Positions 19,701 to 29,576 of a DNA stretch of 64,000 nt are shown piece by piece. The position numbers and the translations under genes are program-made. Under the pieces are notes generated by a model, which did no database searches, was not told the origin of the DNA, and saw only the letters and a list, made by a program, of their open reading frames with translations. The stretch is from Megalobrama amblycephala. Its lineage: Eukaryota > Chordata > Actinopteri > Cypriniformes > Xenocyprididae. The stretch spans positions 32,497,447 to 32,561,446 of the forward strand of contig NC_063049.1 of the NCBI RefSeq assembly GCF_018812025.1, read 5' to 3'. Position 1 is the first letter of the stretch. Each line of letters begins with the position of its first letter.

Positions 19701-22514
19701 CGAAAACAATTCCCTATTTGTCCCACTAAAATGGGTTTATGAAGCATACAAATGACAAGAATTGTTTAACGCACATAACGTGGTGTGTCCTCAGTCATGT
19801 TTCCATTTTGTACATTACTCACTATCACTTGCAAGCTGCTAGCTATTCAATACACGTTCAGACATGCACACTATATGCCTATTTGACAAATGTTTCTAAA
19901 AACATCTGCAGGTTGTGTATGTGTGTACTTTTGCAGAAGCTGACAGCATTATGGCTGTACATTATCTGTGGAATGCATGTGTAAGTGACAGATGAATGCT
20001 TGTGCCAGTTGTACTCGGGTCTCCAGTGTCACTTACTCTGTGAGGGGTCCATAGGCATGATTCCGGAGTTTCCGGTAGCCTCTCCAGTGGGGCATGTCAG
20101 TGCGGATGGGATGGCGACCCTCTTGCCGCAGAACCTGTTCTATGAGGTCTGCACTGGCCACATTAACAACAACCAATGGTCCATATTTGGACTTCCAAAG
20201 TGGGCCGTAGATTTTGCTGTGCTCTATCTGCATAAATTAAAAATTTTAAAAGTAAATAAACAAAAAAGATTTAATAAAACATTTTAACTTCACAAGAACC
20301 AACATGGAAAAAGTTTAATGTTAATGTTTAAACCTCTGGTGCTCTTGGGTCATTTTTGACCGAAACAATTTACATTTTGGGGTTTTTTTTAGAATTTTTT
20401 AATTCATCGGAATGGTATGAAACTTGGTAAAGGTTTTGGCACTTGCTATGTGAACACACACACACATGCGCACACACAAAAATCATGGACATGATTCGAA
20501 AAGTTTAAATTGTCCTGAAAAAATAGTCACACTTGTGTTCCTTTAGGTCAAAAATGTCAGCATTGGAAATGAACAGGAGACGAAATTCATCTAGTGAAAA
20601 CTTTTAGTACTGCGGCCAAACAAAATCTTACTGAAAGATATCAAGTTGATCAACTTTTTTAGATTTATGGCTTTGATTTTCTTGCAGTTTTAGAGTAAAA
20701 CGTGTTTTTGAAAATATATAATTCTAGTGGTTCAACGGATCACAAAACTCACGGTTCGGATCACATCACGGTTATTAAGTCATGGATCGGATCATTTTTC
20801 TGATCAGCAAAAAAAATAAATAAATAAATAAAATAATTAGGGGTTGGGGGGTAACTTAACTTTGCATTTATTACTTAGCCCACTTTAACTACTCTGATAC
20901 CACAGCAGAAACTACAAGCCTAACTAATACATTATTAAAGGCAAGTGAACAGACTGTAAAAAGAACAAATACGGTACACAAATTACAAACATAGATAAAT
21001 GCAACATAAAGTTACAAATAAAATATAAAATGACTATTAGTATTAATTTTCGTGTACAGAAATGTAATAATTAAATATAAAATGAAACTGTTCACTATGT
21101 AAATGTAATATAGATTAATCTTTGTTAAAGTTGTGTTTTGTTGTTTGATTTACATGACAGACAACAGCAGGTATTTATAGGTTGCTGTCACTTTAAGAGT
21201 AACGCACACATCCGATAGATACACATCCGATTCCGAATTCTCACCTCGTTCAGTTAAGACATAACCGAATGTGTTTACGAGAATACTTGCCGAGAGCAGT
21301 ATTTTGACTGACATAATGCGTGTATGTGACCATCCAAGTGCACTGAGGACGCGAAAGAGAAATTAATTTAGGGTTTAAGAGCTATCTGGAACGAGCCTCT
21401 CTCTCTCTCTCGCTCTCTGTGCGCGCGAGCCTTGTATGCGCGTGCGTACCGATAACAGCGCTGCGTGCGATACCGAATTAAATCCTCTTTTGCCTCTTCT
21501 AACGCTGGAATGGTTTTATATCTATTTAATGTATGAAATAACAAGACAAAACACGTTGAAATTATAACCTGTTCACTCTATTGCGGTGAAACTCGCAAAT
21601 GATCCGTGAATCACATGCGTCCCGAACCGTGGGGCTTGATCCGAACGGATCACGAATCAACAACGATCCGTTTAACCACTATATATAAAAAATTAAAAAA
21701 TATTTTTGTGAATGTTTCATAATAAACATAATATTCTGTAGTACCTTTTTAAAGTTAACTTTTTAAAACTTTTTTTCACTTCAGCAATAATTTGCCAATT
21801 GTCTTTGAAAAGAGATCAAAATTAAGCCTGTGCTCTAAAGCGTTCAAAATGTATGACAGTTTTAAGTTGGAAATTTAATTTTCAGGTCTATGCTCAAAAA
21901 AAAAAAAATAATAATTGGAATGTAACTAGTGTAAATATAATTTAGTACCATAAAATCCCCTAAAAATATTAAATAAAAACATACTAAAATATAGTAGGCC
22001 TACATTCATTTAATTGAAACGAAAATAGATAAATAAATAAATCATTCATTTTTGACCGACATGCGAGAAGCAACAGAGGGTTATGTTAAATTTATAAAGT
22101 TTGTGGTTAATGTAGGGATGTATGAACGCTATTCAGCAGACTTCACCTATTCGCGGATTGTGGATATTTTCACGGAAAATGCCAACTCATTCATTAAATG
22201 TAGTAAAAGATTTAAAACATGAACCGCACATGAATAAACTAATGTCAGTCCAACACTGAACCTAGTGCTTTTTTATGAACCTTTACCTGCATTTGATGTG
22301 TCGTTTGAAAATAACCTTTTCCAAAAAGCCAGTACAGTGATGTCAGAAAGCTAGGACCATCCAAGTCGTCCATGGTTTTTTGTTTATCACCACCTATCAG
22401 TGTGCTGGTTGTCCGAGTCCCAGCGCTGAGGAATACGGATGTCAGGCATTTTATTCCACTGTTGTCCTGCCTGCATAAAAATAATCCAGTTCTAAGCAAT
22501 GAATTTGAAAACAT
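7721..22514 (-). CDS. cyp27c1: Cytochrome P450 27C1, complete nine-exon gene
   Basis: Nine exons on the minus strand: 22514-22287, 20227-20037, 17444-17245, 16192-15995, 15362-15199, 15065-14899, 12125-12044, 11954-11751 and 7834-7721. All junctions are GT-AG and in phase, giving 515 residues, a normal mitochondrial P450 length. The start is the first ATG in the open first exon and opens an Arg-rich, acid-poor N-terminus typical of a mitochondrial presequence. The I-helix motif AGVDTTSN spans exons 5 and 6, the ExxR motif is ETLR at the end of exon 6, and the heme loop [10 protein letters not shown] is in exon 8 with its cysteine near residue 462. The C-terminus ([17 protein letters not shown]) matches CYP27C1 rather than CYP27A1 or CYP27B1. 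CYP27C1 is the all-trans-retinol 3,4-desaturase that makes vitamin A2 and red-shifts photoreceptors in fish, using adrenodoxin as electron donor. No disabling change is visible. Confidence 0.93.
8111..8419. mobile_element. TTAA-flanked MITE (AGCTGCAGTCCGC ends)
   Basis: The left end AGCTGCAGTCCGC is preceded by TTAA (8107-8110). The right end GCGGACAGCAGCT is followed by TTAA (8420-8423). Inverted ends and a TTAA duplication are the mark of Kolobok or piggyBac-type transposition. It lies in cyp27c1 intron 8. Confidence 0.85.
8726..8994. mobile_element. MITE with inverted repeats of about 49 bp (GGAGCCCCTAAAGGGAC ends)
   Basis: GGAGCCCCTAAAGGGACGTG at 8726 is matched, inverted, by sequence ending CCTTTAGGGGCTCC at 8994. 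The match runs inward through a GGGATGGGAGGAA / TTCCTCCCATCCC block, giving arms of about 49 bp with few mismatches. I see no clear target duplication. It has no coding content. Confidence 0.85.
9063..9186. repeat. Near-perfect hairpin, 43-bp arms
   Basis: Arms 9063-9105 and 9144-9186 are reverse complements with one mismatch, separated by 38 bp. Weaker pairing continues outside both arms (ATAAAGCACTAAT on the left, TTATTGCTTTTAT on the right). It is the left-hand internal fold of the element at about 9195-11452 or a separate MITE. Confidence 0.9.
9195..11452. mobile_element. Degenerate inverted-repeat element in cyp27c1 intron 8
   Basis: TTATAAAACAGTTACCAC near 9197 is matched, inverted, by AACTAACCGTTTTATAAATA near 11450. 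A second internal pair, TTCCGCCATAGACCTTAT near 10040 and ATAAGGTCTATTGCGGAA near 11212, supports one large foldback. It contains the CpG-rich element at 10338-11183 and carries no transposase. Confidence 0.55.
10338..11183. mobile_element. CpG-rich MITE (TGCTGTGTTCACACCAAACG ends)
   Basis: The left end TGCTGTGTTCACACCAAACG at 10338 is matched by the inverted right end CGTTTGGTGTGAACGCAGCA at 11183. The interior is packed with CGCGAAT, GACGCG and GCGCGTCT words, so CpG density is far above the surrounding AT-rich intron. The short frames here are by-products of this repeat vocabulary, not genes. Confidence 0.85.
12222..13161. mobile_element. TTAA-flanked element (AGGTGCCCTAG ends), nested
   Basis: The left end AGGTGCCCTAG and right end CTAGGGCACCT are exact inverses and are flanked by TTAA at 12218-12221 and 13162-13165. 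The TTAAAGG terminus recalls T2/Kolobok-type elements. The interior holds the 20-bp perfect palindrome CGACTGTTACGTAACAGTCG at 12391-12410. A second, opposite-orientation copy is at 33430-34074. Confidence 0.88.
13413..14100. mobile_element. Right-truncated TTAA-type element
   Basis: The left end follows TTAA at 13409-13412. The body closely resembles the complete copy at 28542-29572: both share AAATATCCAAAAACCACTAG near the left end, the ACATTATCCCAAATGTTTCC region, and the GGCATAATAAAAGTTCC block. No right terminus is found, so this copy looks truncated near 14.1 kb. Confidence 0.7.
15441..15892. mobile_element. TA-flanked MITE, copy 1
   Basis: The left end follows TA and reads CACCAGCATTCAAAAGTTTG; the right end reads CAAACTTTTGAACTGTAGT. 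Internal landmarks are GGCTGCATTTATTTGATC and CACATGATCCTTCAGAAAT. The same family recurs six more times in the window. TA duplications suggest Tc1/mariner-type mobilisation. It lies in cyp27c1 intron 4. Confidence 0.8.
16485..17131. mobile_element. hAT-like element with TAGGGTGACCA ends
   Basis: TAGGGTGACCATATTTTGAT at 16485 is mirrored by GGACGTTTGGTCACCCTA ending at 17131. The flanking octamers CCTTTTTA (16477-16484) and CCTTTGTA (17132-17139) match at 7 of 8 positions. It is a 647-bp non-autonomous copy in cyp27c1 intron 3. Confidence 0.85.
18373..18796. mobile_element. TTAA-type foldback element, left-truncated (AGGGTTAGTTCACCC family)
   Basis: The right end TTTTTGGGTGAACTAACGCT is followed by TTAA (18797-18800). 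The right arm shares GGTGTGGAAAGACATGAGGG and GGTTGAACCACTGCAGTCAT with the copies at 31446-31813 and 35766-36646. The left arm is shortened and the centre (TTCTGACGTAGAACCTGG region) differs from both other copies. Confidence 0.75.
18803..18985. repeat. Interspersed repeat (ACACACCTGAACCAGCTAAT ... GACACCCCTGATC)
   Basis: The block reads as a repeat common in cyprinid DNA, with CAGGACAGTGGCCCTCCAAG and TTTGGACACCCCTGATC. I recognise the wording as repetitive but cannot assign the family with certainty. Confidence 0.5.
20331..22082. mobile_element. Possible older element around the hAT-like insertion
   Basis: AACCTCTGGTGCTCTTGGG... with CATTTTTGACCG at the left resembles, inverted, the right-hand block TTTTTGACCGACATGC...CAGAGGGTT. 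The ends match only partly and no target duplication is clear. It lies in cyp27c1 intron 1 and surrounds the element at 20725-21681. Confidence 0.4.
20725..21681. mobile_element. hAT-like element with TAGTGGTT(C/A)AACGGATC ends
   Basis: TAGTGGTTCAACGGATC at 20725 is mirrored by GATCCGTTTAACCACTA ending at 21681, and both ends continue with GGATCACGAA-type words. The flanks are AT-rich and the 8-bp duplication is not convincing. No transposase frame is present. Confidence 0.75.
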
Positions 22515-22819
22515 ATCTAATCTCGCAGTCCACAGCACAGTACACGATCCTGCTACAGCAGTGCTTTGCCCTGTAATGGCAGTCTGTGCCAGAAGCAGCT
22601 CTTCCCCTGCGCATGAACTTGAGTAAACTCGCTTGTCATCGTGATCAACGGCTTCTTGAGATTCTGAAAACAAGTGTTACTATCCTTTCAAACATTTACC
22701 TCCACGCCAACCATTGTTTCCGCCAAAATACTGTTACTACTAAAACAATCATAATAAACAATGTAAGAAGCTTGCTGAGCGTTAGGCCTGCTGTAATTTC
22801 AAGGGAATATTTTACATAT

Positions 22820-23050
22820 TTTTTGAAAGAAGTCTCTTATGCTCACCAAGGCTGCATTTATTTCATCAAAATTATAGTAAATCAGTAATATTGCAAAATA
22901 ATATACTTTTAAATAAGAGTTTTCTAATATTTAAAATTTCTGTGATGGTAAAGCTAAACAATTACAACAATGTAAAAGTTTCTACTGTCGCTTTTAATCA
23001 ATTTAACGCATCCTTGCTGAATACAAGTATTAATTTCTTTTAAATAAAGA
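22820..23050. mobile_element. TA-flanked MITE, copy 2 (partial)
   Basis: GAAAGAAGTCTCTTATGCTC with AAGGCTGCATTTATTTCATC at the left, followed by TTTCTGTGATGG and AACGCATCCTTGCTGAATAC, match the family described at 15441-15892. One end is missing. It lies just upstream of the cyp27c1 first exon. Confidence 0.65.
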
Positions 23051-23153
23051 AAAAAGCGGTAAACACTGGCTCAAAAATTGAACAAAGGTGCAAAAGTATC
23101 TGTTACTGCTCACTGATTGTTACTAATCACAAAACTGGTCAGACTGGATATCA

Positions 23154-23177
23154 AAAAAAAAAAAAAAAAAAAAAAAA
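23154..23177. repeat. Poly-A tract
   Basis: An uninterrupted A run of over 20 bases on the plus strand. No retroposed gene is visible beside it. Confidence 0.9.
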
Positions 23178-23624
23178 TCAATTTTTCATATATTACAAGC
23201 AGTAATCATTTTTTGTTGTTGCTACAAAAAGACCTTTTAATGCAAGTCAAATTATCTAAAAATACCAGACAATTTCTTTCCAAATCATTATAATATAGTT
23301 GGCACTGAAAATGCAAGTATAAATGATAAACTCATAGCAAATTAAACTTAGTTTCCCAGGCAAATTTTTGTAATTGTATTGAAAATGAGTAAGTTCATGT
23401 TTCCTGGCATTAACTGACAGAGAAACGGTTACAGTTGAATGCATAAAACCCCCTAAATATTTCCATAGAGGAAAGATGATCTTTGCTTTAGAAACAAACC
23501 AATGCACGTTTTTAAAGTTTGTTCCTCTAAAAAGTAATATCTATAAATACATAAAATGACTGCATAATGTTCAAAAAGATTAACTGTAAGTTGAAACCCT
23601 CGATATAATAGGAGTAATGCTTAA

Positions 23625-24125
23625 AGGTGCTAAAGAGGATGTTTTGTTTTATACATTTTTGCAATATTACTTGAAACGGTCTTTACTAACTGATAAAAGA
23701 AAGGTATAATATTAATATACATCATCTGTGCACGAGGTAGGGCCTTAAAAACATCAGCCCCAGCGATTGGCCCTCTGGCTTGTCAATCACTGCCATGACG
23801 TTCCTTGTGCGAGACGAGCGTGGCTGCGCGCTCCAGTAACTTTCCACACTCTACAGGCGCCGCATGCAATGTTTTTGTCAGGAGACAGGAGTAACAACTG
23901 CAGATTATGAGTTACCTGCGGTGAGTCCGACATAATGAATCCACTAACACAACACAGCGAATGGCGGTGGTAAACACTCGTTTTCCAATACTCGTGCACG
24001 AGTTTTGGGAGGCGTTACCTCGAAATGAGCTGTGAAGGAGGGGGTTGTTCTTACACATGCGCTCATTTCAAAAACTCACTAACAGTCTTTGGTTTCTCAG
24101 TCGACGAAAAGATCCTTTTTAGCAA
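23625..24125. mobile_element. TTAA-type element, decayed right end
   Basis: The left end AGGTGCTAAAGAGGATG follows TTAA at 23621-23624. The right side reads AAAAGATCCTTTTTAGCA, the inverse of the left terminus with changes, and lacks the final ACCT and TTAA. It lies between eaf2 and cyp27c1. Confidence 0.7.
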
Positions 24126-24235
24126 TAATAATGCCACAACATGAAGCTAGGTTAAAACTTTGCGGCTCAGATGCTGAAAATGGCATTCTATGTAGACAAT
24201 AAAATTATCAACAAATAAGCATCACAAAACAAGTC

Positions 24236-24241
24236 TTTATT
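24236..24241 (-). promoter_or_regulatory. Probable eaf2 polyadenylation signal
   Basis: TTTATT on the plus strand gives AATAAA on the minus strand about 0.9 kb beyond the eaf2 stop codon. A 3' UTR from 25144 down to about 24.22 kb is plausible. Confidence 0.45.
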
Positions 24242-24487
24242 TGTCTATACACAAATTTAATGATCAAATGCCTCCCACAGAACTACATTTACCACATCAG
24301 TCAACCTTGCTATAATACGATGGCACATCATTTTTGCAATTAGTGCTCAAGAAAGGCTGGATAAAGACATCCTTTAAGAGTGAAGAGTGTTGCTTTTGGG
24401 CCTGCCAGAGGCGTACAGTAAGACATACACGACACATAGGTTTCTATATCTAAATGGAGATTACATCTTAAGGACTCCAAGCAGGAA

Positions 24488-24506
24488 TTAAAAAAAAAAA
24501 AAAAAA
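24488..24506. repeat. Poly-A tract
   Basis: An A run in the probable eaf2 3' UTR; a second similar tract is at about 24607-24624. Confidence 0.85.
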
Positions 24507-25144
24507 TGGGTAAACTTCAATGTAAGAGAATGGGATGGATAGTCAAAATACACCTTATATACAAGGCACAGTTTGTTATGAACAAATATCTCTGAATCAT
24601 CATCATCAAAAAAAAAAAAAAAAAAGAGACAAATTCAAGTATTGCAGGTTGGGTAATGTGTAAAAATCTGAGATTGTTGAGACTGAGCTTGGCAGCTTAA
24701 TGCACTCGTGCTCCTTAAGACTCCTTATAATATTCTGCTAAATCACATGTGCTTGAGTATGTCGAGCCTCAAAAAATATATATATATTATAACATGACCA
24801 TGGTGATCTTTCTAAACAGTTATCTCAGAAATAGATACATTTCTATAACCTCTGAGGAAGCAACTATAGGACATTCCTATAAAACTAACATCAATGCAGT
24901 AGCATTCTCAACAAAATAAATACTTTTTCTTAATTTACTAATACAGCAAACCCCGGACCCCCCCCAACTTTGTGTCCAATGACGGCTTGTGCTGATGAAA
25001 GCATTACTAAGAAACTAGAGGAAAGAAAAGATTTCATAACTGAAAAGTTGATAGGGATATTGCATAAAATTTTAACTAGTGAACAGATACTGTACTTCCT
25101 GAAAAACTGACTCTCAGCATCAGATGTCCAACACATCTTTGCAG

Positions 25145-27488
25145 TCAGTCATCGTCACTTTCACTCCCAGACTCACTTAACTGGAGATCATTTTCTGGAA
25201 TAAATCAAATATTAGCATATTAGAGACACAAAAGAGAACGTCAGACCAACCAAAATCCCCCAGCAGCCCTGAAACTCACTAAGCGTGTTCATGAAATGGC
25301 CGCTGCTCTCTTCCACGCGGCTTTGAGATGTGTTGAGGGCAGATGTGCTCTGAGGTGGGGCCGGGGGCGCGTTATGCGGAGGGCGACTCTCGTCCTCTGA
25401 GTCGCTGCTGCTGGAACTGTCCCCGCTACTGGATGAGGAGGAACTATGGGAATCTGAGGAGCTGTCTCCACTGCTCATCTGCTCCATGTCACGTGCCTCG
25501 GCCATGAGCTCTGCACAAACACATGGAAACTAGAAGGACTCCCAAAAGAATTCAAGTACTATTCAAGAATTCTTTTACACTAAAAGTTGGGGGTCAGTAA
25601 GATGTTTTTCAACATATTTGATAAATATTAAAATTTTAAATAACTGCTTTCTATAGCCGGGTTCAAACTGTGCCATTTAGGCCACGATTTGGCCACCTGA
25701 GACGAATTTTGTGAATCTGAAGTCTTTCATAGCTAGTTTGACATGTTCGTCGACAGCCAAGTAATGACCACTGCGATCGAATCTTACGTCCCACGAAATT
25801 CTGGCAGTGTCAGAAGATTTGACACACCGTCCTGTAGTGTGGCTTCTACAATGACAACCATCCAATCAAAAATCAATAGGATGAACCGATTACAGTGCAC
25901 TCAGCTTATCTTAATTTATTTTAAAATGTAATTTATTCCTGTGATGGCAAAGCTCAGCATCATTACTCTAATTTTCAGTCACATGATCCTTCAGAAATCA
26001 TTCTAATTTGCTGATTTGCTGCTCAAGAAACATTTCTTATCAATATCAATGTTGGACAAAGCTGTGCTGCTTAATATTTTTGTGGAAATCATAATACAAT
26101 TTTCCAGTTTGATTAATAAAAAATTCGAAAAATCAGCATTTAATTGAACAATGTAAAAATTATTGTCACTTTTGATCATTTCAACGTACTCTTGCTGAAT
26201 AAAAAGTGTTCATTTCTTTTTTTAAGAATCTTAAAGACCCCAAACTTTGGGTGTGCATGTTTTTTTTCTTTGGTTCATCAAGTCAGTGTCCTGCTGATTG
26301 TACTAGCTGAACTGAAACCTTGTTTGCTACTCTTTTCCGATTTTGGCGAGACACATTACCTCGCTCAATATCATCCATGGGAGATGACGGAGACATTTTC
26401 TCCTTGGGAGGAGAGCTCTTGGTGCTGGATGGAGCCTTGCTTCCACTACCGGTCTTCATCTGCTGACTGAGCCTGCTGGTTTGCTGCTCCAGCCGTGACT
26501 GAATCTTACTGCTTCCCTCAGCCCTGCAAGGAAAATAAGCTTTAAAGTAATATATCATGAAATAAATGATAAATCCATATAACTTGGAACACAAAAGTGT
26601 TATTACCTGGTCTTCTTGACCGCAATGTTACTGTTGAGTTTCTCCAGACGATACTCTCCTGTGTCATGGTTAACAATGAGAATACATTCTTTCATATAAG
26701 GCCTTTTGGAACCTTTAAACACGGTAACAGGTGCTGTGGATCCCTGTAAATGTTGATGGGAGAGAAAAAGTTTCAGCTGAATCATCTGTGCTACATAAAA
26801 GAAATGTTTTGCAGAATAAGGTTATCAATCCTACCTCCAAATTCGGTAGTGTGATTGTAACTTGCTCTCCTTTGCCTACTTCGAGTTCCCCCTCACATGT
26901 TGTGTCTATGGAGGCTGGTTTGAAATCATCTATGAACAGGAAGAAAACATTCATATTTCATAATCAGATGAGCAATTGCAGACTTAAGTAGTGTATTACT
27001 ATTGTGGAACCTACAGAGGGCGCAAGTGTCCTATTATAATGTAAAGTTATTAATTCCTCATGAATTAAATGTTGCACAAAATTTTATTTTAAACCACAGG
27101 TTCTCAGCTGAGAGAAAAAGGTGTTCGTTTAGGATGGAGATCACAAAGACAGATACTTTTTTTTTATATAATTTCCAAACAACATTACAAAGCTGAATTT
27201 ATCCAGCAAGGTGGAAAAGCACATAGCTGCCTTCTCACATGCCTGTGCGTTTTGTTTGAAAACAACGTATGGTTTCAGTATCAACGTAAGAAACAGCTCA
27301 TTTTCTTTTTCAAAATATGATTTCTACTAATGTGTTTATATGAATATTCTAATATACAGATAATAATGTAAAAGATACCACTTACATCGTACCGTGTGGA
27401 ACGCACTTTTAGGTTGTTTCTCAAAAGTTTCGCCTAGTTTGAGAACGTGCTCTTGATTGTCAAAGTTTGAATATGCTGTTCCATTCAT
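25145..27488 (-). CDS. eaf2: ELL-associated factor 2, complete six-exon gene
   Basis: Six minus-strand exons: 27488-27386, 26929-26835, 26743-26607, 26523-26360, 25510-25280 and 25194-25145. All junctions are GT-AG and in phase, giving 259 residues, essentially the length of human EAF2. The N-terminal EAF domain holds [46 protein letters not shown] and [17 protein letters not shown]. The C-terminal half is a Ser/Asp-rich transactivation region that ends [14 protein letters not shown] proteins bind ELL and stimulate RNA polymerase II elongation within super elongation complexes. [14 protein letters not shown] and KECILI.NHDTGE.RLEKL favour EAF2 over EAF1. The ATG at 27488 is chosen because family members start MNGTA or similar. 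The gene lies on the same strand as cyp27c1, whose start is 2.6 kb beyond the eaf2 stop. Confidence 0.95.
25928..26258. mobile_element. TA-flanked MITE, copy 3 (partial)
   Basis: TCCTGTGATGGCAAAGCTCA, CACATGATCCTTCAGAAATC, GCTCAAGAAACATTTCTTAT and AAGACCCCAAACTTTGGG are landmarks of the family. The left half is missing or displaced; a small related fragment lies near 25578. It is in eaf2 intron 4. Confidence 0.7.
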
Positions 27489-27760
27489 TCTAATCACAAT
27501 TTTCAACCATATATTAGCAGTTTTCAACTTTCTACTTGATTCGATACCATCTACGGCAGAAATAGACACCTCACTTCTGGACCCGTTGCTTGCACTTGCT
27601 ACGCTGTGATTGGCTGCGTTTGTGCTTTTGGCTACGCCTCATTGAATCTCTTCTTCACTGTAATTGGTTAAGAAACCTGTCAGTCAACGCTCACGCAAAG
27701 TCAGACGGAAGTGTCCTTTTTTGTTTTTTTTGTTTTTTACCCTACCGCAGGGGTGCCCTC
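27489..27760 (-). promoter_or_regulatory. Probable eaf2 promoter and 5' UTR region
   Basis: Directly upstream of the eaf2 start, ATTGG occurs at about 27609 and 27663 on the plus strand, which reads as CCAAT on the coding strand. The area is moderately GC-rich against AT-rich surroundings. No TATA box is obvious. This is position-based inference. Confidence 0.4.
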
Positions 27761-27799
27761 TAGTGCTCTATGAGAAAATGTTCTTTTTCTCTCACACAT

Positions 27800-28537
27800 T
27801 CAGAACAGAAAATTTGCAATAGCATCGTAAAAAAATTATATGAATAATTAAGACATATTGAACCGTAGTTTAAGTCCAAAATAAATATGTTAAGGTATGT
27901 TCAAAACTAATTTCATAAGAACAATAACTTATGAATTATTTTACATTATGTTAAATTATAATTATATGTCTGCAGAATAGACTTCCCTTTGATTATGGTG
28001 CAACATAAAGGTGTGATTATGTAATTTACGTGCTTTAAAATAAATTTGTTTTTTTTCTGTTCACTCAGAGAGAATATGGGGTCGTAGCTTGTTTCGAGGT
28101 CGACACAAGCCGGTTCATGTTTGAACAGCGTGTGCGGCAGAATCATCATCATCTCTGGGAAAACAACTGACTCGTGCATAATGTAAGTATGAGCATTCAT
28201 TGAACTGTCATTGGTCCTGTATCTGGATATTAATGAGTCGGTTGTGAATGTGGCTTTTAGCGCAGGCTAAATGAACGGAATGTTGCGTTTTCACTTAATA
28301 TTTTGAGCGAGGTTTTCCAATCCAACAAGCGTCCTTCAGTTTGGTCAGCTTCTGTGAGTCTAAGCTTCGGCTTTGCGTAATTAAAGCAGCAGCGTTACTT
28401 TGGGGTGACATTTATAAACGTGAAGTAACCTACTGAAGTCATGTATGATCATTAAAAGTCAATAGAGATTGAGATTGGGGCAGTAGAAGAATGTGATTGG
28501 TGGGAATTAGCAGGTTGCTGGGTGACTGTCTTCACTC
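27800..28537. other. Intergenic sequence upstream of eaf2
   Basis: No supported coding exon is seen. A GTAAGT at about 28184, after a moderately GC-rich 100 bp, could be the donor of an untranslated first exon on the plus strand, but no partner exon could be found. Confidence 0.4.
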
Positions 28538-28541
28538 TTAA

Positions 28542-29572
28542 AGGTGCAATATGTAATATTTTTGCAGTAAAATATCCAAAAACCACTAGGCTAGTGTTAT
28601 ATATTTTGTTCACTTGACAATATCCCAAATGTTTCCAACTATTTGTGAATCGTGAGAAAATTGCAATTTTAGCCAAGGCTCCGGGACGTGTGAGGAGTCG
28701 CATGTCAATTGCGTCATACCCGCGTTACACTCGGTTTCCGGTTTTATTTTGTAGAAACCATGGAAACACCAAAGACGCTTTAATATAGTACAAGTTTTAA
28801 TAGACAAGGGAACAACTGTTATGATATATTTGTAGACAGAAAACTAATTATTGTTATATAGCTCAACACGATTAGTCTTATTGTTTAAATCTAATTTTCT
28901 TGATTTTTTTGCGAGTACCATGCGTTACCATGCCTCGGAGAAAAACACTATTTTGTCAAGTAGCTAACATAGCATAATCAGATGCAGCTTCATTTTTAGT
29001 AAAAGTAATACAGCATTTTCTCCGTCATACGATACGTTTTAAAATGAATTGCATGCCATTTATCAACACAAGCCATCCAGCATTTAATATGATATTCTAA
29101 AATTGATCTATCTTACTGCATTGTGTCTCAAACAAGTGTCTCACAGCAGCTGCTGAGCGATCACACAGAGTAACGTTATAACATTTTCAACACACTCAAA
29201 TGTATGTAATATGATAAACAGAGCTGTGTTACCTCATACTCATGACCGGAAAAGCGGAAGCGGCGCCGGCGACTGTGGCATAATAAAAGTTCCGCTGCTC
29301 GTGAGGCGCGTGTTGCGCAATCGCTCCAGCGGCCTCGTTCAGCTTCCACAACACTCGGCCCTGCTCTGCTTCATACTACAGTAACGTTAATAATCTCATC
29401 CATGAACATGATTTCTTCCCGAGTCTTATCCCTATTCTTTTGCACCAGCCATTGAGGTGAAGACCACATGTCCCAAGATTCCGCACTCAAACTTGCCGTC
29501 ATCAAACTACGCCTTTGTTTTGAATAGGCCTCTAGCGACCTCTAGTGGACAGAAATCTTACATACTGCACCT
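28542..29572. mobile_element. TTAA-flanked element, complete copy (AGGTGCAATATG ends)
   Basis: AGGTGCAATATG at the left and CATACTGCACCT at the right are inverses with one mismatch, flanked by TTAA at 28538-28541 and 29573-29576. The 1,031-bp body has no transposase. It is the full-length relative of the truncated copy at 13413-14100. Confidence 0.88.
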
Positions 29573-29576
29573 TTAA

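Noticed and set aside
22515..22673. An N-terminal extension of cyp27c1 by 53 residues
   Set aside because: The upstream start is TTG, not ATG. The first ATG in frame is at 22514 and opens a typical mitochondrial presequence.
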